Shown here: in pieces, positions 43,890 through 54,583 of the stretch
Layout of the letters: every line of letters begins with the position of its first letter
Position numbering within the stretch: the stretch's first letter is position 1
DNA from: Myxococcales bacterium
GTDB lineage: Bacteria; Myxococcota_A; Polyangia; Haliangiales; Haliangiaceae
Assembly: GCA_016706545.1 (NCBI GenBank)
Contig: JADJJK010000075.1
Coordinates: 176,522-240,521 of the forward strand
Direction: 5' to 3'
Length of the DNA: 64,000 nt
The notes under the pieces: generated by a model
Database searches by the model: none
What the model was told of the DNA's origin: nothing
The model's input: only the letters and a program-made list of their open reading frames with translations
Position numbers and translations under genes: made by a program

Positions 43890-45845
43890 TCAGTCCTTGG
43901 CAGAGAGGGGCAGGGAGGAGAGGCGCAGCGCTGCGAGCGCCTGTGGAGTATCCACGTCGAGCAAGATCGCAGGATCGTCCATGGGGACCAAGCAGATCTG
44001 CTCGGCGTGGCGATCTAGTAGGCCCCTCGCGCCCACATCGCCGCGCAGCGAGGCCAGCTCAGTGAAATACCGGCGTGCCCACAGCACGGGATTTCCCCGC
44101 TTGCGCTCGTGGGTGGGCACCACGATCGGCGCGAGCTCGGCATCAAAGGCCGCCAGCAGGCGGTCGAGCTGGTCGCTGGTGACCCGCGGCATGTCGCCCA
44201 GGCAAACCAGCACGCCGTCACAACCCGGGAGCTCCGCGATCGCGCGTGCCAGGCCAGCCCGGAGCGAAGAGGCCAAGCCTTCCTGATACTCCGGGTTGGG
44301 GGCCACCACCACGTCGAGGCCGGCGAGCGCCGCGGCGACCTCGTCTCCGCGGTGCCCGGTCACCACCACCACCGGGTGCGCGGCGGAGGCCAGCGCCGCC
44401 TCCACCGCCCAGCGCACGAGCGGCTTTCCTTCCAGATCTTCCAGCAGCTTGGCGCTGCCCATCCGCGCGCTACGGCCGGCCGCCAGCACCACCGCCGCCA
44501 CGCTCGGCCGCGGCGAGTCGGCGTCGTCGCGTTGGCCGGCGCGCGGCGCCGGCCGCTCCACTTCTTCCAATAGCCCCCCGGCGCCTAGCGCGGCGATCTG
44601 CGCGCTCGTCACCTCCAGGCCGGCGCAACAGCGCTCCAGCACCCAGTCGAAGCCGGAGCGCTTGAGGGATCTGGCGCACCCTGGAACGCCGAGCACCACC
44701 GGGCCCTTGGCATCGGGCCCGAGCCGGGCCAGCATGAGCAAGTTTCCTGGGTCCACCGGCATGCCGAGCCGAAGGACCTGGCCCTGGGCCTGCGCCACCG
44801 CGGTGGGGATCACGTCTTGTCGGTCCATGATGGCGGACGCCCCCAGGACCAAGATCGGATCGAGGCCCGCGCGCGCCAGATCCTGGAGCGCTGCCGCCAC
44901 CTCGGCTGGCTCGTGCGCCACCACGCGCTCCTCTGCGAGCTGGCCGCCGCAGCGCTGCAGCCGGGTGCGCTGAGCGGTCGCGGCGCGTTGCAGCAGCTCG
45001 CCGCGGGTGTCGGCGAAGCGCGTCAGGATGAGCCCGGCGCGCCGACCGAGCCAGCGGCGCACGCAAACCGCAGGCGCCGCGGCGCTGGTCTGGGCCAGTA
45101 GACTCTTGGTGTCCGCCATCCGGACATCTGTAGAATGTATATGATCTACGTCCGTTATGCGGACATCATGAGTCGACATGTACCGATCGTTTCGCGGATC
45201 GTCATCTGAATGTGAGATGTGTAAGATGTCAGAATATTTATCGGTGACGGAAAGTGGTAGTAATTCATCGATTGATGGGGCGGTGTCTGAGGTGATGTTT
45301 CCCGGGCGGGGTTCGGCGCTCGGTTCGGCGCTCGGCGCGGCGCCAGCTCCGGCGTCAGCGCTGGCGCCAGCTCCGGCGCCAGCGCGAGCGAGGGCCACCG
45401 CTGCCGCGAGCACCTCGGCTGGCACGCAGAACGGGATGATCTTGACGGTGGCGACCATCTCGCCGGCGCGCACGGGGCTCCCTGGCGCCAGCGAGGCCAC
45501 GGTGATGCGCTCGTCGAGCGAGTTGAGCCTGGTGAGCAGCGCCGGATCGACGAGGCAGAGGCCAGCTTCGCTGGCCATCACGTTGCAACGCCCCGTCTTG
45601 GCCGGCTCCAGCGTACATCCCGGCCCGGCGACCGCCATCGCCAGGGCGTGGGCGGCGCGGTCCTCGTGGACATCTCCAGCCTCCAGGACGGCGCAGATCA
45701 CCTGGTCGATCTTGGCCGCGGTCAGCGCGGCCAGGTCCTCGAGGCGCAGCACGCGCCCCTTCTTGAGCACCACGTCGTTGGCGCGCGTGGTGTGGACCAG
45801 GATGGCGCCGAGGGCCTGGTCGACCGGCAGCGGTCCAAACCTCAC
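43890..45845 (-). CDS. molybdopterin-binding / MobA-MocA-like nucleotidyltransferase fusion
   Basis: Protein of 651 residues from a GTG that overlaps the XdhC-C stop. Residues 1-150 form the N-terminal part of the molybdopterin-binding family ('VVLKKGRVLRLEDL', 'EMVATVKIIPF'). About 255-430 form a MoCF-type binding domain ('GASAIMDRQDVIPTAV', 'LRLGMPVDPGNLLML', 'VPGCARSLKRSGFDW'). From about 445 a MobA/MocA-like NTP transferase domain follows ('VVLAAGRSARMGSAKLLEDL', 'CLGDMPRVTSDQLD'). It should transfer CMP or GMP to the molybdenum cofactor for the Cox-type enzyme. Residues about 155-255 are an extra segment; its core (nt 45101-45302) is AT-rich and unlike the rest. An ATG at 45119 could instead start a shorter protein. 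Confidence 0.82.
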   Translation of the reverse strand: MRFGPLPVDQALGAILVHTTRANDVVLKKGRVLRLEDLAALTAAKIDQVICAVLEAGDVHEDRAAHALAMAVAGPGCTLEPAKTGRCNVMASEAGLCLVDPALLTRLNSLDERITVASLAPGSPVRAGEMVATVKIIPFCVPAEVLAAAVALARAGAGAGASADAGAGAAPSAEPSAEPRPGNITSDTAPSIDELLPLSVTDKYSDILHISHSDDDPRNDRYMSTHDVRITDVDHIHSTDVRMADTKSLLAQTSAAAPAVCVRRWLGRRAGLILTRFADTRGELLQRAATAQRTRLQRCGGQLAEERVVAHEPAEVAAALQDLARAGLDPILVLGASAIMDRQDVIPTAVAQAQGQVLRLGMPVDPGNLLMLARLGPDAKGPVVLGVPGCARSLKRSGFDWVLERCCAGLEVTSAQIAALGAGGLLEEVERPAPRAGQRDDADSPRPSVAAVVLAAGRSARMGSAKLLEDLEGKPLVRWAVEAALASAAHPVVVVTGHRGDEVAAALAGLDVVVAPNPEYQEGLASSLRAGLARAIAELPGCDGVLVCLGDMPRVTSDQLDRLLAAFDAELAPIVVPTHERKRGNPVLWARRYFTELASLRGDVGARGLLDRHAEQICLVPMDDPAILLDVDTPQALAALRLSSLPLSAKD

Positions 45846-46720
45846 GGCTTGCCTCGCAGCTCGCCGGATGGTTCGCCGGATGGTTCGGCCGGTGGCTCGC
45901 CACGCAGCGTGGCGATGATCTGCGCCAGGATCGAGAGGGCGATCTCCGCGGGCGCTCGCGCGCCGATGGCCAGGCCCACCGGGCCATGCAGGCGCGCCAG
46001 CGCGCTGGGGTCCCAGCCGGCGGCGGCGAGGCGGGTCAGCCGGCTGGCGTGGGTCTTCTTGGAGCCCAGACAACCAAGGTAGAACGCGGGGGTCTGCAGC
46101 GCCTCGCGCAGCGCCGGGTCGTCCAGCTTGGGATCGTGGGTCAGCGTCACCACTGCGGTGCGGGTGTCCGGCGCCAGCGCGCGCAGCGCCAGGTCGGGCC
46201 AGAGCGTCACCAGCGTCTGCTCCGGGAATCGCGCGGCGGTGGCGAAGGCGCGGCGCGGATCCACGACGGTGACGTCGAACCCAGCCAGCTTGGCCATCGC
46301 GGTCAGCGGATGCGCGATGTGGACGGCGCCCACCAGGATGAGCCGCAGCGGCGGATTGTGCGGCTCGAGCAGCACCTCGCCCGCAGCGGTGAGCAGCACC
46401 TCGGCGCGATCGGTGCGCAGCGCGGCGGCGGCGGCAGCGGCGAGGGCGTCGTCATCGAGCTGGCCGGTGGCCGTGCTCGCCGGGGTTGAAAGCTGGCCGG
46501 TCGGGCTCGAAAGCTGGCCGGTCGAGCTCGAAAGCTGGCCGGCCGTGCTCGGGGTCTGGCTGGTGGCCGAGCTCGCGGGCTGGCTGGTGGCCGGGCTCGC
46601 GGGGGCTGACGCCGCCGCAGCCAGGAGCCGCTGCTCGCCGGTGCTCAGCCAGGTGGCCAGCACCACCGCGCGCTTCTGTCGGCGAGCCTCGCGCAGCGCG
46701 GCCAGGGTGGAGGCCCTCAT
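45842..46720 (-). CDS. XdhC Rossmann-domain (C-terminal half) protein
   Basis: Protein of 292 residues. After a short start ('MRASTLAALREARRQKRAVV') comes a repetitive Ser/Thr/Gly-Gln-Leu stretch, then the XdhC C-terminal Rossmann domain: 'RLILVGAVHIAHPLTAMA', 'VVDPRRAFATAARFP', 'PAFYLGCLGSKKTHASRL', 'GLAIGARAPAEIALSILAQI'. XdhC proteins bind, protect and insert the (sulfurated) molybdenum cofactor into xanthine/CO-dehydrogenase-family enzymes. The matching N-terminal domain is the separate upstream gene, overlapping by 4 nt, so the usual single protein is split in two. Confidence 0.87.
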   Translation of the reverse strand: MRASTLAALREARRQKRAVVLATWLSTGEQRLLAAAASAPASPATSQPASSATSQTPSTAGQLSSSTGQLSSPTGQLSTPASTATGQLDDDALAAAAAAALRTDRAEVLLTAAGEVLLEPHNPPLRLILVGAVHIAHPLTAMAKLAGFDVTVVDPRRAFATAARFPEQTLVTLWPDLALRALAPDTRTAVVTLTHDPKLDDPALREALQTPAFYLGCLGSKKTHASRLTRLAAAGWDPSALARLHGPVGLAIGARAPAEIALSILAQIIATLRGEPPAEPSGEPSGELRGKP

Positions 46721-47202
46721 GGGGCGGCCTCGTCGCCTGGGCCGGCGCCGCCGCCTGGGCTCGTGCCGCCGTCGAGCTGGGCGCTGCCGTCGAGCCGGGC
46801 GCTGCCGTCGAGCCGGGCGCCGCCGTCGAGCCGGGCGCTGCCGTCGAGCTGGGCGCCGAGGGCTACGTCCTCGATGAGCGGCTCCACCAGGATCTCGATC
46901 TTGCCGCCGCACGCCAGCCCCACCTCCCACGCGGTCTCGTCCGCGACCCCGAACTGGAGGAGCCGCACGCCTCCTTCTCGCATCACCTCCAGCGCCTCCT
47001 GGATGACCGCGCCCTCGATGCAGCCGCCGGAGACCGAGCCGACGAACTCGCTGCGCTCGTTGACCGCGAGCTTGCTGCCGGCGGGCCGCGGCGAGCTGCC
47101 CCAGGTGCGCACCACCGTGGCCAGCGCTACCTTGAGCCCTGCGGCGCTCCACTTCGTTGCGTGCTCCAGCACCGAGTCCAGCTCATGGCCGTGGCTGCTC
47201 AT
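46717..47202 (-). CDS. XdhC/CoxI N-terminal domain protein
   Basis: Protein of 161 residues carrying the XdhC_CoxI domain: 'ALATVVRTWGSSPRPAGSKL' and 'FVGSVSGGCIEGAVIQEALE', then 'LACGGKIEILVEPL'. It would work with the downstream XdhC-C half in cofactor delivery. The last about 40 residues are a repeated 'LDGSAR'-type tail encoded by 18-nt tandem repeats. ATG 47202 is the natural start for this domain; its stop overlaps the next start (ATGA). Confidence 0.88.
   Translation of the reverse strand: MSSHGHELDSVLEHATKWSAAGLKVALATVVRTWGSSPRPAGSKLAVNERSEFVGSVSGGCIEGAVIQEALEVMREGGVRLLQFGVADETAWEVGLACGGKIEILVEPLIEDVALGAQLDGSARLDGGARLDGSARLDGSAQLDGGTSPGGGAGPGDEAAP
46768..46857. repeat. 18-bp tandem repeat, five units
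   Basis: Five head-to-tail copies of an 18-nt unit beginning GCCGTCGAGC and ending GGGCGCT or GGGCGCC lie inside the 3' end of the XdhC N-domain gene. They keep frame and encode six-residue Leu-Asp-Gly-rich repeats. Copy number is likely to vary between strains by slippage. Confidence 0.85.
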
Positions 47203-47243
47203 CCTGCAGCGCAGCGTACCTGAAGTCGCGCCAGATCGTCGGC

Positions 47244-50200
47244 TCACTCGGCCTGGGGCACGAACAGCCGCGCATGCACGCGCCGGGCCTGGTCCTCCAG
47301 CTCCGCGCGCCGGGCCTCGGCGCTCGCCTCCTGGCTGGCCGCGGTGGCGTAGGCTTCTTCGCCGATCACGCGGGTCTCCGGAGAGTCGAGCAGCGCGCCA
47401 TCGCCCTTCACTTGCGCCAGCAACATGGGGCTCCGGCCAAGGTCTCGCGCCCAGAGCTGGCGCCGGCTCGCCGTCCTGGCCTTGCGCGCAGCCCGATGCT
47501 GCCCTGCGAGCTCTCGGTGCCCAGCGTCGACCGCCGCGCGCGCGGCCTCGAGTTGCTCCGGGGAGAACGCCGCCGACAGCGCCTCCTCGATGCGCTGTCG
47601 GAGCAGCGCCACGCGCCGCGCGTGGCGGCCCAGCCAGCGCCACGGCGGCAGGCGTTGCCACCACAGCGCCTGGCTCTCGGCCACGAAGCGGAAGCGAGCC
47701 AGGAGGCGGACCACCGCGTCGCCGCCGCGTTGGCCCAGCTCCACTCGCGGCAGGCCGCCGTCGGCTTGCACCAGGCGCGCCAGCCGCGGCAGCTCCTGCG
47801 GCGGCGCGCTGGCCGCGTCCTGAGCGCGAGCGGCGAGCAGCTCGTCGGTGAGGTCCACCAGGATCGCGTCCGCCTGCTGATCGAGCAGCGTCTGCTCGGC
47901 GGTGGGGTCGAGCAGGTTGCGCCGGAGCTGCTCGAGCTGCTCGCCGAAGTCGAACATCTGCAGCACCGCCGCGGTGGTCGCGGCTTCTCGCACGTAGGCG
48001 GCGTCGCCGAGCTGCTGGTCATCGACCTGCGCATGCACCAGCGCGTGCCCCACGCTGTCGAGCATCGGCACGACCTCGAGCGTGCCGACCCGCCAGCGCG
48101 TGCCCCACCACCACGAGGAGGACTCGATCTCGGGCGCGAACCGGGTCACCACCAGGTGGCGTCGCTCGGGCGCGGCGCGGTGCAGGCGCGCGCTGAGCCG
48201 GTGCGCCTGTCGGGTCAGCCAGTCCGCGCTGGGGCGGGCCCAGAACCGCAGGCGATAGCGCTGGTGCATGGCGAGCATCGCGTGCGCACCTCCGGCGGCC
48301 AGGGCGAGCACCGCGTCCTCTCCGTCCACCGGCAGCGGCGCTTGCCCGCGCGAGGCCGCGCCAGCGAGCAGCACCCGCTCCAGGTGCGCGTCGCTCCCGA
48401 CAAACGCGATGTCGAGGCCGCTGGCGGCGGCGCGGACCGCTTGCTCCGCCCGCAGCCAGGTGTCGGGGCGCGACGGCCCGGTGGGTCCGTCGATGGGGTT
48501 ATTGAGGATCACCATGGCCTTGCCGGCGAAGCGCTGGGCCAGCGAAGCGCCGTCGTAGATCGGCAGGTCCAGATCCAGGTGTTGCTCGCGGGACAGGTCC
48601 CACACCGCCACGTTCGTCGACAGCCGGCGGGCCAGGTCCTCCCACGCGGCCAGCACCTGGTGCGAGGTGCGGTGGTTGACGACCAGCAAGAGGTCTGCGC
48701 CATCGGCCACGAAGCGGCGGGCGACGCGCACGTTGAAGTCGCGCAGGTGGACCGGGCGCGGCCTGGCCGGCTCCGTCAGCCCGCCGAGCTGCAAGGTGAC
48801 CCGGCCGGTGAAGCTGCGGTACGTGGGGGCCTCTTCGCGCACGCTGACCAGCAGCTCCACCTCCACGCTGCCGCCGGCTGGCACGAGCTCCACCTCGATC
48901 GTGACCCCGGCGCTGGGCGGGTGGCGCTGGCCAAGGTGGCCCAGCGCGACGGCGTCGTCGCCCAGCTCGGAGTCAGCGGCGGTGGCCACCCAGAGCTTGA
49001 CCACGCGCCCGCCCGGTGAGGCCGCGCCAAGCGCCTGCGTGGAGATGTTCTGCACGGTGAGGATGACGCGCGAGCTCTCGCCGGGAGCCAGCGAGCGCAG
49101 CGCCTCGACGGAGCCCAGGTGCGCCGGGAACTGGATCACCAGCTCTCCCGCTTCGCGGACCGGCCCCTCCGCGAAGCCCGCGACGTCGCGGTGGACCGCG
49201 GCGAGGAAGGCGCGGTGCGCGAGCGTCTCGCGCTGAAGCAGCGGCTCGCCTGGCTCGGTCGGCAGGTGGTCGCGCAGGCGGAACAGCAGCTCGCCAGGCA
49301 CGCGCTCTCGGCGCCCAGCCGGCAGGCCCGGCGGCACCACGAGGTGCGCTGGCGCCGGCAAGATCCAGTCGCCCATCACCAGCGCCACCCCGAGCTCGTC
49401 CGCGGTGGGCGTGGGCATGCCGCCCTGGTTCTCGACCTCGATGGCGAAGACCCGCCCGTGCTCGCCTGGCTCGTAGATCCCGTCATCCGCGTGCGCGGCG
49501 TCCGCGGCATGCGCGGCGTGCGCGGCGTGCGCGAAGGCCGCGAGCCGGGGCGCATAGAGCGCGTCATAGCTGACGATGGCCTCCGGCGTGAGGACCTCGA
49601 TGGCGAAGCGCCCCGGCGAGCCAGGAGCGCCGGCCTGCAGCGCCGCGCTGCCTGGGAGCCCATGGCTGCCATCCGGTCCATCGCTGCCGCCGGAGTTTCG
49701 GTGCGACACCGAGCGAGTCCGCCGGTTGCCGCTCGAGTCGGTGTAGCTCTCGCTCTCGCTCCAGCTATACGAGCTGCCGCCGTCGCCGCCCGGCCCGCCG
49801 CGGCCGCCCGTGCCGTTTCGGCCGGCGGCGCCCCCGCGGCCCCCTGCCAGCTCGTGCTCCACCAGCATCAGCAGCGCGGTGTCGCGCTCGCTCACCACCA
49901 CCACGATCTGGCCGCCGTCGCCGCCCGGCCCGCCGCTCGACCCACGGCCGCCGTCGCCGCCGTTGCCGCCGGGCCCGCCGCGATCTCCGCTGGAGAAGCG
50001 GGTGGCGTCGTCGCCGTCTTCGCCCTTGCTGCCGTCGCCGCCGTCGCCGCCGTTGCCGCCGTTGCCGCCGTCGCCGCCGTACGCTGCCAGGCGGATCGAT
50101 GCGTGGGCCAGGCGGCGGTCGATGGGCACCTGGTCCTTGAGCCGCTGCTCCTGTCCGCCGGGCAGCACCGCGACGCCGCTGACCTCGATGGAGGAGAAGC

Positions 50201-50501
50201 TCTGCAGCGCCGCCGCGGCCCCGCTGCGCGCCAGCTCCAGGCGGATGCGGCCGGCAGGTTGCCCGGCCTGCGCGGCGGTGGCGTGCTGGCCATCGCGCCC
50301 GTGCGCGCCGTGCCCTTGGCCGCTCGCGCCGTGGGCGCCGCTCGCGCCGTGGGCGCCGCTCGCGCCATGCACGTCCACGAGGACCAGCGGCCCGCCCTCG
50401 TCGTGCTCTTCCTCGTGCGGGGCGTCCCGGTAGGGTGAGGTCACCGGCGGGACGATAGCCCATTTTCCGTCCCGGGGAACGGGCCGCGCGTCAGCTCGCA
50501 C
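47244..50501 (-). CDS. large collagen-like Gly-rich protein
   Basis: Protein of about 1085 residues. The N-terminus has His/Gly/Ala-Ser repeats ('HGASGAHGASGAHGASGQGH'). Residues about 135-290 contain Gly-x-y tracts ('GGDGGNGGNGGDGGDGSKGE', 'GGPGGNGGDGGRGSSGGPGG'). An Ala-His repeat follows near 325-340, then beta-sandwich-like regions ('VFAIEVENQGGMPTPTADE', 'SSRVILTVQNISTQALGA'), a mixed alpha/beta domain ('FAGKAMVILNNPIDGPTGPS') and a helical C-terminus. I see no clear signal peptide, and no family is recognised with certainty. The start is uncertain: GTG 50501 or GTG 50444. It is unrelated to the Mo-enzyme genes on both sides. Confidence 0.7.
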   Translation of the reverse strand: MRADARPVPRDGKWAIVPPVTSPYRDAPHEEEHDEGGPLVLVDVHGASGAHGASGAHGASGQGHGAHGRDGQHATAAQAGQPAGRIRLELARSGAAAALQSFSSIEVSGVAVLPGGQEQRLKDQVPIDRRLAHASIRLAAYGGDGGNGGNGGDGGDGSKGEDGDDATRFSSGDRGGPGGNGGDGGRGSSGGPGGDGGQIVVVVSERDTALLMLVEHELAGGRGGAAGRNGTGGRGGPGGDGGSSYSWSESESYTDSSGNRRTRSVSHRNSGGSDGPDGSHGLPGSAALQAGAPGSPGRFAIEVLTPEAIVSYDALYAPRLAAFAHAAHAAHAADAAHADDGIYEPGEHGRVFAIEVENQGGMPTPTADELGVALVMGDWILPAPAHLVVPPGLPAGRRERVPGELLFRLRDHLPTEPGEPLLQRETLAHRAFLAAVHRDVAGFAEGPVREAGELVIQFPAHLGSVEALRSLAPGESSRVILTVQNISTQALGAASPGGRVVKLWVATAADSELGDDAVALGHLGQRHPPSAGVTIEVELVPAGGSVEVELLVSVREEAPTYRSFTGRVTLQLGGLTEPARPRPVHLRDFNVRVARRFVADGADLLLVVNHRTSHQVLAAWEDLARRLSTNVAVWDLSREQHLDLDLPIYDGASLAQRFAGKAMVILNNPIDGPTGPSRPDTWLRAEQAVRAAASGLDIAFVGSDAHLERVLLAGAASRGQAPLPVDGEDAVLALAAGGAHAMLAMHQRYRLRFWARPSADWLTRQAHRLSARLHRAAPERRHLVVTRFAPEIESSSWWWGTRWRVGTLEVVPMLDSVGHALVHAQVDDQQLGDAAYVREAATTAAVLQMFDFGEQLEQLRRNLLDPTAEQTLLDQQADAILVDLTDELLAARAQDAASAPPQELPRLARLVQADGGLPRVELGQRGGDAVVRLLARFRFVAESQALWWQRLPPWRWLGRHARRVALLRQRIEEALSAAFSPEQLEAARAAVDAGHRELAGQHRAARKARTASRRQLWARDLGRSPMLLAQVKGDGALLDSPETRVIGEEAYATAASQEASAEARRAELEDQARRVHARLFVPQAE

Positions 50502-50520
50502 CTTGCGCGTCCGCTCGCCG

Positions 50521-50572
50521 CGCGTGTCCGTGCGCGTCCGTGCGCGTCCGTGCGCGTCCGTGCGCGTGTCCG
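50521..50572. repeat. 10-bp tandem repeat in intergenic DNA
   Basis: Three perfect TGCGCGTCCG units (50531-50560) flanked by variant copies on both sides. They sit between the divergent collagen-like gene and the EEP-fold gene. A CRISPR is excluded because there are no spacers. Spacing equals about one helical turn, which would suit repeated protein binding, but simple slippage is enough to explain it. Confidence 0.8.
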
Positions 50573-50630
50573 CGCCGCGGGCCTTGCGCTGGGTTCCTCT
50601 CCCCTGCGATCGTCAGCGCGGTGAGCGTTC

Positions 50631-51482
50631 ATGGCTGCTGAGCTTGTGCCTCTTACTCCGCACGTCTTCTCGGGCAAGCGATGGAGCCCGGTGGTGGCGT
50701 CCGCGGATGCCGCAGCGTCGTCGGCCTTGGCGCCGGGCGCGCCCGCTGCCCTGACCTTGCTCACCTGGAACGTGTGGTTTGGGCGGCACAAGTTCGCCGC
50801 CCGCGCCGCGGCGCTCCTCGACGAGCTGACGTGGCGGAGTCCGGACATCATCGCGCTGCAGGAGGTGACCTGGGACCTCCTGGAGGTCCTCCTCGCGAGC
50901 CCCTTCCTTCGCGCCTCGTATCAGGTGTCCGACGTCGACGGCTCCAGCTTCGAGCGCTACGGCGTGCTCCTGCTTTCGCGGCTGCCGCTCTCGCGGCTCG
51001 CCGTCTTGCCGCTGCCCAGCGCCATGGGCCGGCGGCTGTTGCTGGGCACGCTGGGCAACGGCCTCACCATTGGCACCATCCATCTGGAGAGCACGGCGGC
51101 GTGCGCCGAGCAGCGCGCGCTGCAGCTCCGGCTCATCCAGCCCGCGCTGCACGCGGCGTCCGGAGACTTCGTGCTCATGGGCGACATGAACTTCTCGCCG
51201 GACGCCGCGCTGGAGAACGGCGCGCTCGCGCCCACGCTCGACGACGTCTGGGCCCGCCTGCACCCTGAGCTGCCGGGCTTCACGGTGGACTCGCAGCACA
51301 ACGCCATGCGTCGGCGCTTCGATGACGATCCGGTGGGGCGCCGCATCGACCGGGTGTTTGTTCACAGCCAGCGCTGGCGAGCGCAGGCGATCTCGCTGAC
51401 CGGGGTCTCTGCGATCGACTCATCGGGGACGTTTGTCTCCGATCACTTCGGGCTGGAGACCGTGATCGAGCCCCGAAGCTGA
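50631..51482 (+). CDS. endonuclease/exonuclease/phosphatase-fold protein (TDP2-like)
   Basis: Protein of 283 residues with the EEP motifs in order: 'LLTWNVWFGRHKF' (Asn), 'IIALQEVTWDLLE' (metal Glu), 'TIHLES' , 'FVLMGDMNFSPDA' (Asp and Asn) and 'TFVSDHFGLETVI' (Asp-His at the end). The short EEP form with 'TWNVWF' and 'RYGVLLLSRLP' resembles tyrosyl-DNA phosphodiesterase 2-like and related cytosolic members. It could cleave phosphodiester or phosphotyrosyl bonds; substrate not predictable. Confidence 0.85.
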   Translation: MAAELVPLTPHVFSGKRWSPVVASADAAASSALAPGAPAALTLLTWNVWFGRHKFAARAAALLDELTWRSPDIIALQEVTWDLLEVLLASPFLRASYQVSDVDGSSFERYGVLLLSRLPLSRLAVLPLPSAMGRRLLLGTLGNGLTIGTIHLESTAACAEQRALQLRLIQPALHAASGDFVLMGDMNFSPDAALENGALAPTLDDVWARLHPELPGFTVDSQHNAMRRRFDDDPVGRRIDRVFVHSQRWRAQAISLTGVSAIDSSGTFVSDHFGLETVIEPRS

Positions 51483-51553
51483 AGGATTCTCTGAGCAGTC
51501 CTCGCCGCCGTCAGGCTTCTCGTCGCTCCTTCTTCTCGTTCTCCCCACATCTA

Positions 51554-51573
51554 CGCAGATGGCTACATCTGCG
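51554..51573. promoter_or_regulatory. 8-bp perfect inverted repeat upstream of the cox operon
   Basis: CGCAGATG and CATCTGCG pair perfectly around a 4-nt GCTA loop, 154 nt before the coxS start. A nearby 'CATCT' (51548-51552) extends the similarity. It lies in a 244-nt, somewhat AT-richer gap (51483-51726) that holds no gene. It could be a regulator operator or a leader hairpin; it has no U-tract. Confidence 0.45.
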
Positions 51574-51726
51574 GTGGTCGTCTCGAGGCGGCTGTGCCGC
51601 ACAGCGTCGAGAAATCTGTATCGCAAACCACAGGTCGATCGATTGCACATCTGCACCAGATTCGACAGGCTAGGACACGCCGACGGCGTTCGTCGGACCG
51701 CTGCCGACCACATGCAAGGGGAACCG

Positions 51727-52199
51727 ATGCCCACGATCACGTTGAGGGTCAATCGAAAGAACCACACCGTCGAGTGCGCCAACAGCTCACTGCTCGTCGA
51801 CGTGCTGCGCGAGCAGCTCCGCCTGACCGGGACTCACGTGGGCTGCGACACCAGCCAGTGCGGTGCTTGCACCGTGCATGTCGATGGTCACTCCGTGAAG
51901 TCCTGCACCATGCTCGCGGTGGAAGCGCAGGACGCAGAGATCACCACCATCGAAGGCCTGGCGGATGGCAACACGCTGCATCCGATGCAGGCCGCGTTTC
52001 AGGAGTGCCATGGCCTGCAGTGCGGGTTCTGCACCTCGGGCATGGTGATGAGCACCACCGAGCTGGTGTCGCGCAACCCGGACCCGAGCGAACCGGAGAT
52101 CCGGCACTGGCTCGAGGGCAACCTCTGTCGCTGCACCGGATATCACAACATCGTGCGCGCGGTGCAGACCTGCGCTCGCGGGTCCCGCGGAGGTACGCC

Positions 52200-52203
<4 letters not shown>
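51727..52203 (+). CDS. coxS: molybdenum hydroxylase iron-sulfur subunit
   Basis: Protein of 158 residues carrying two [2Fe-2S] clusters. The plant-ferredoxin-type domain has 'HVGCDTSQCGACTVHVDG' plus a later Cys ('SVKSCTML'), and the helical domain has 'GLQCGFCTSGMVM' and 'GNLCRCTGYHNIVRAV'. It passes electrons from the Mo site of CoxL to the FAD of CoxM. AAGGGGA precedes the ATG at 51727, and the stop overlaps the coxL start by 4 nt. Gene order S-L-M-D-E. Confidence 0.95.
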
Positions 52204-54581
<2,378 letters not shown>

Positions 54582-54583
54582 TC

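Noticed and set aside
50521..50572. CRISPR-like array
   Set aside because: Units are 10 bp, contiguous and without spacers; no cas genes in the window.
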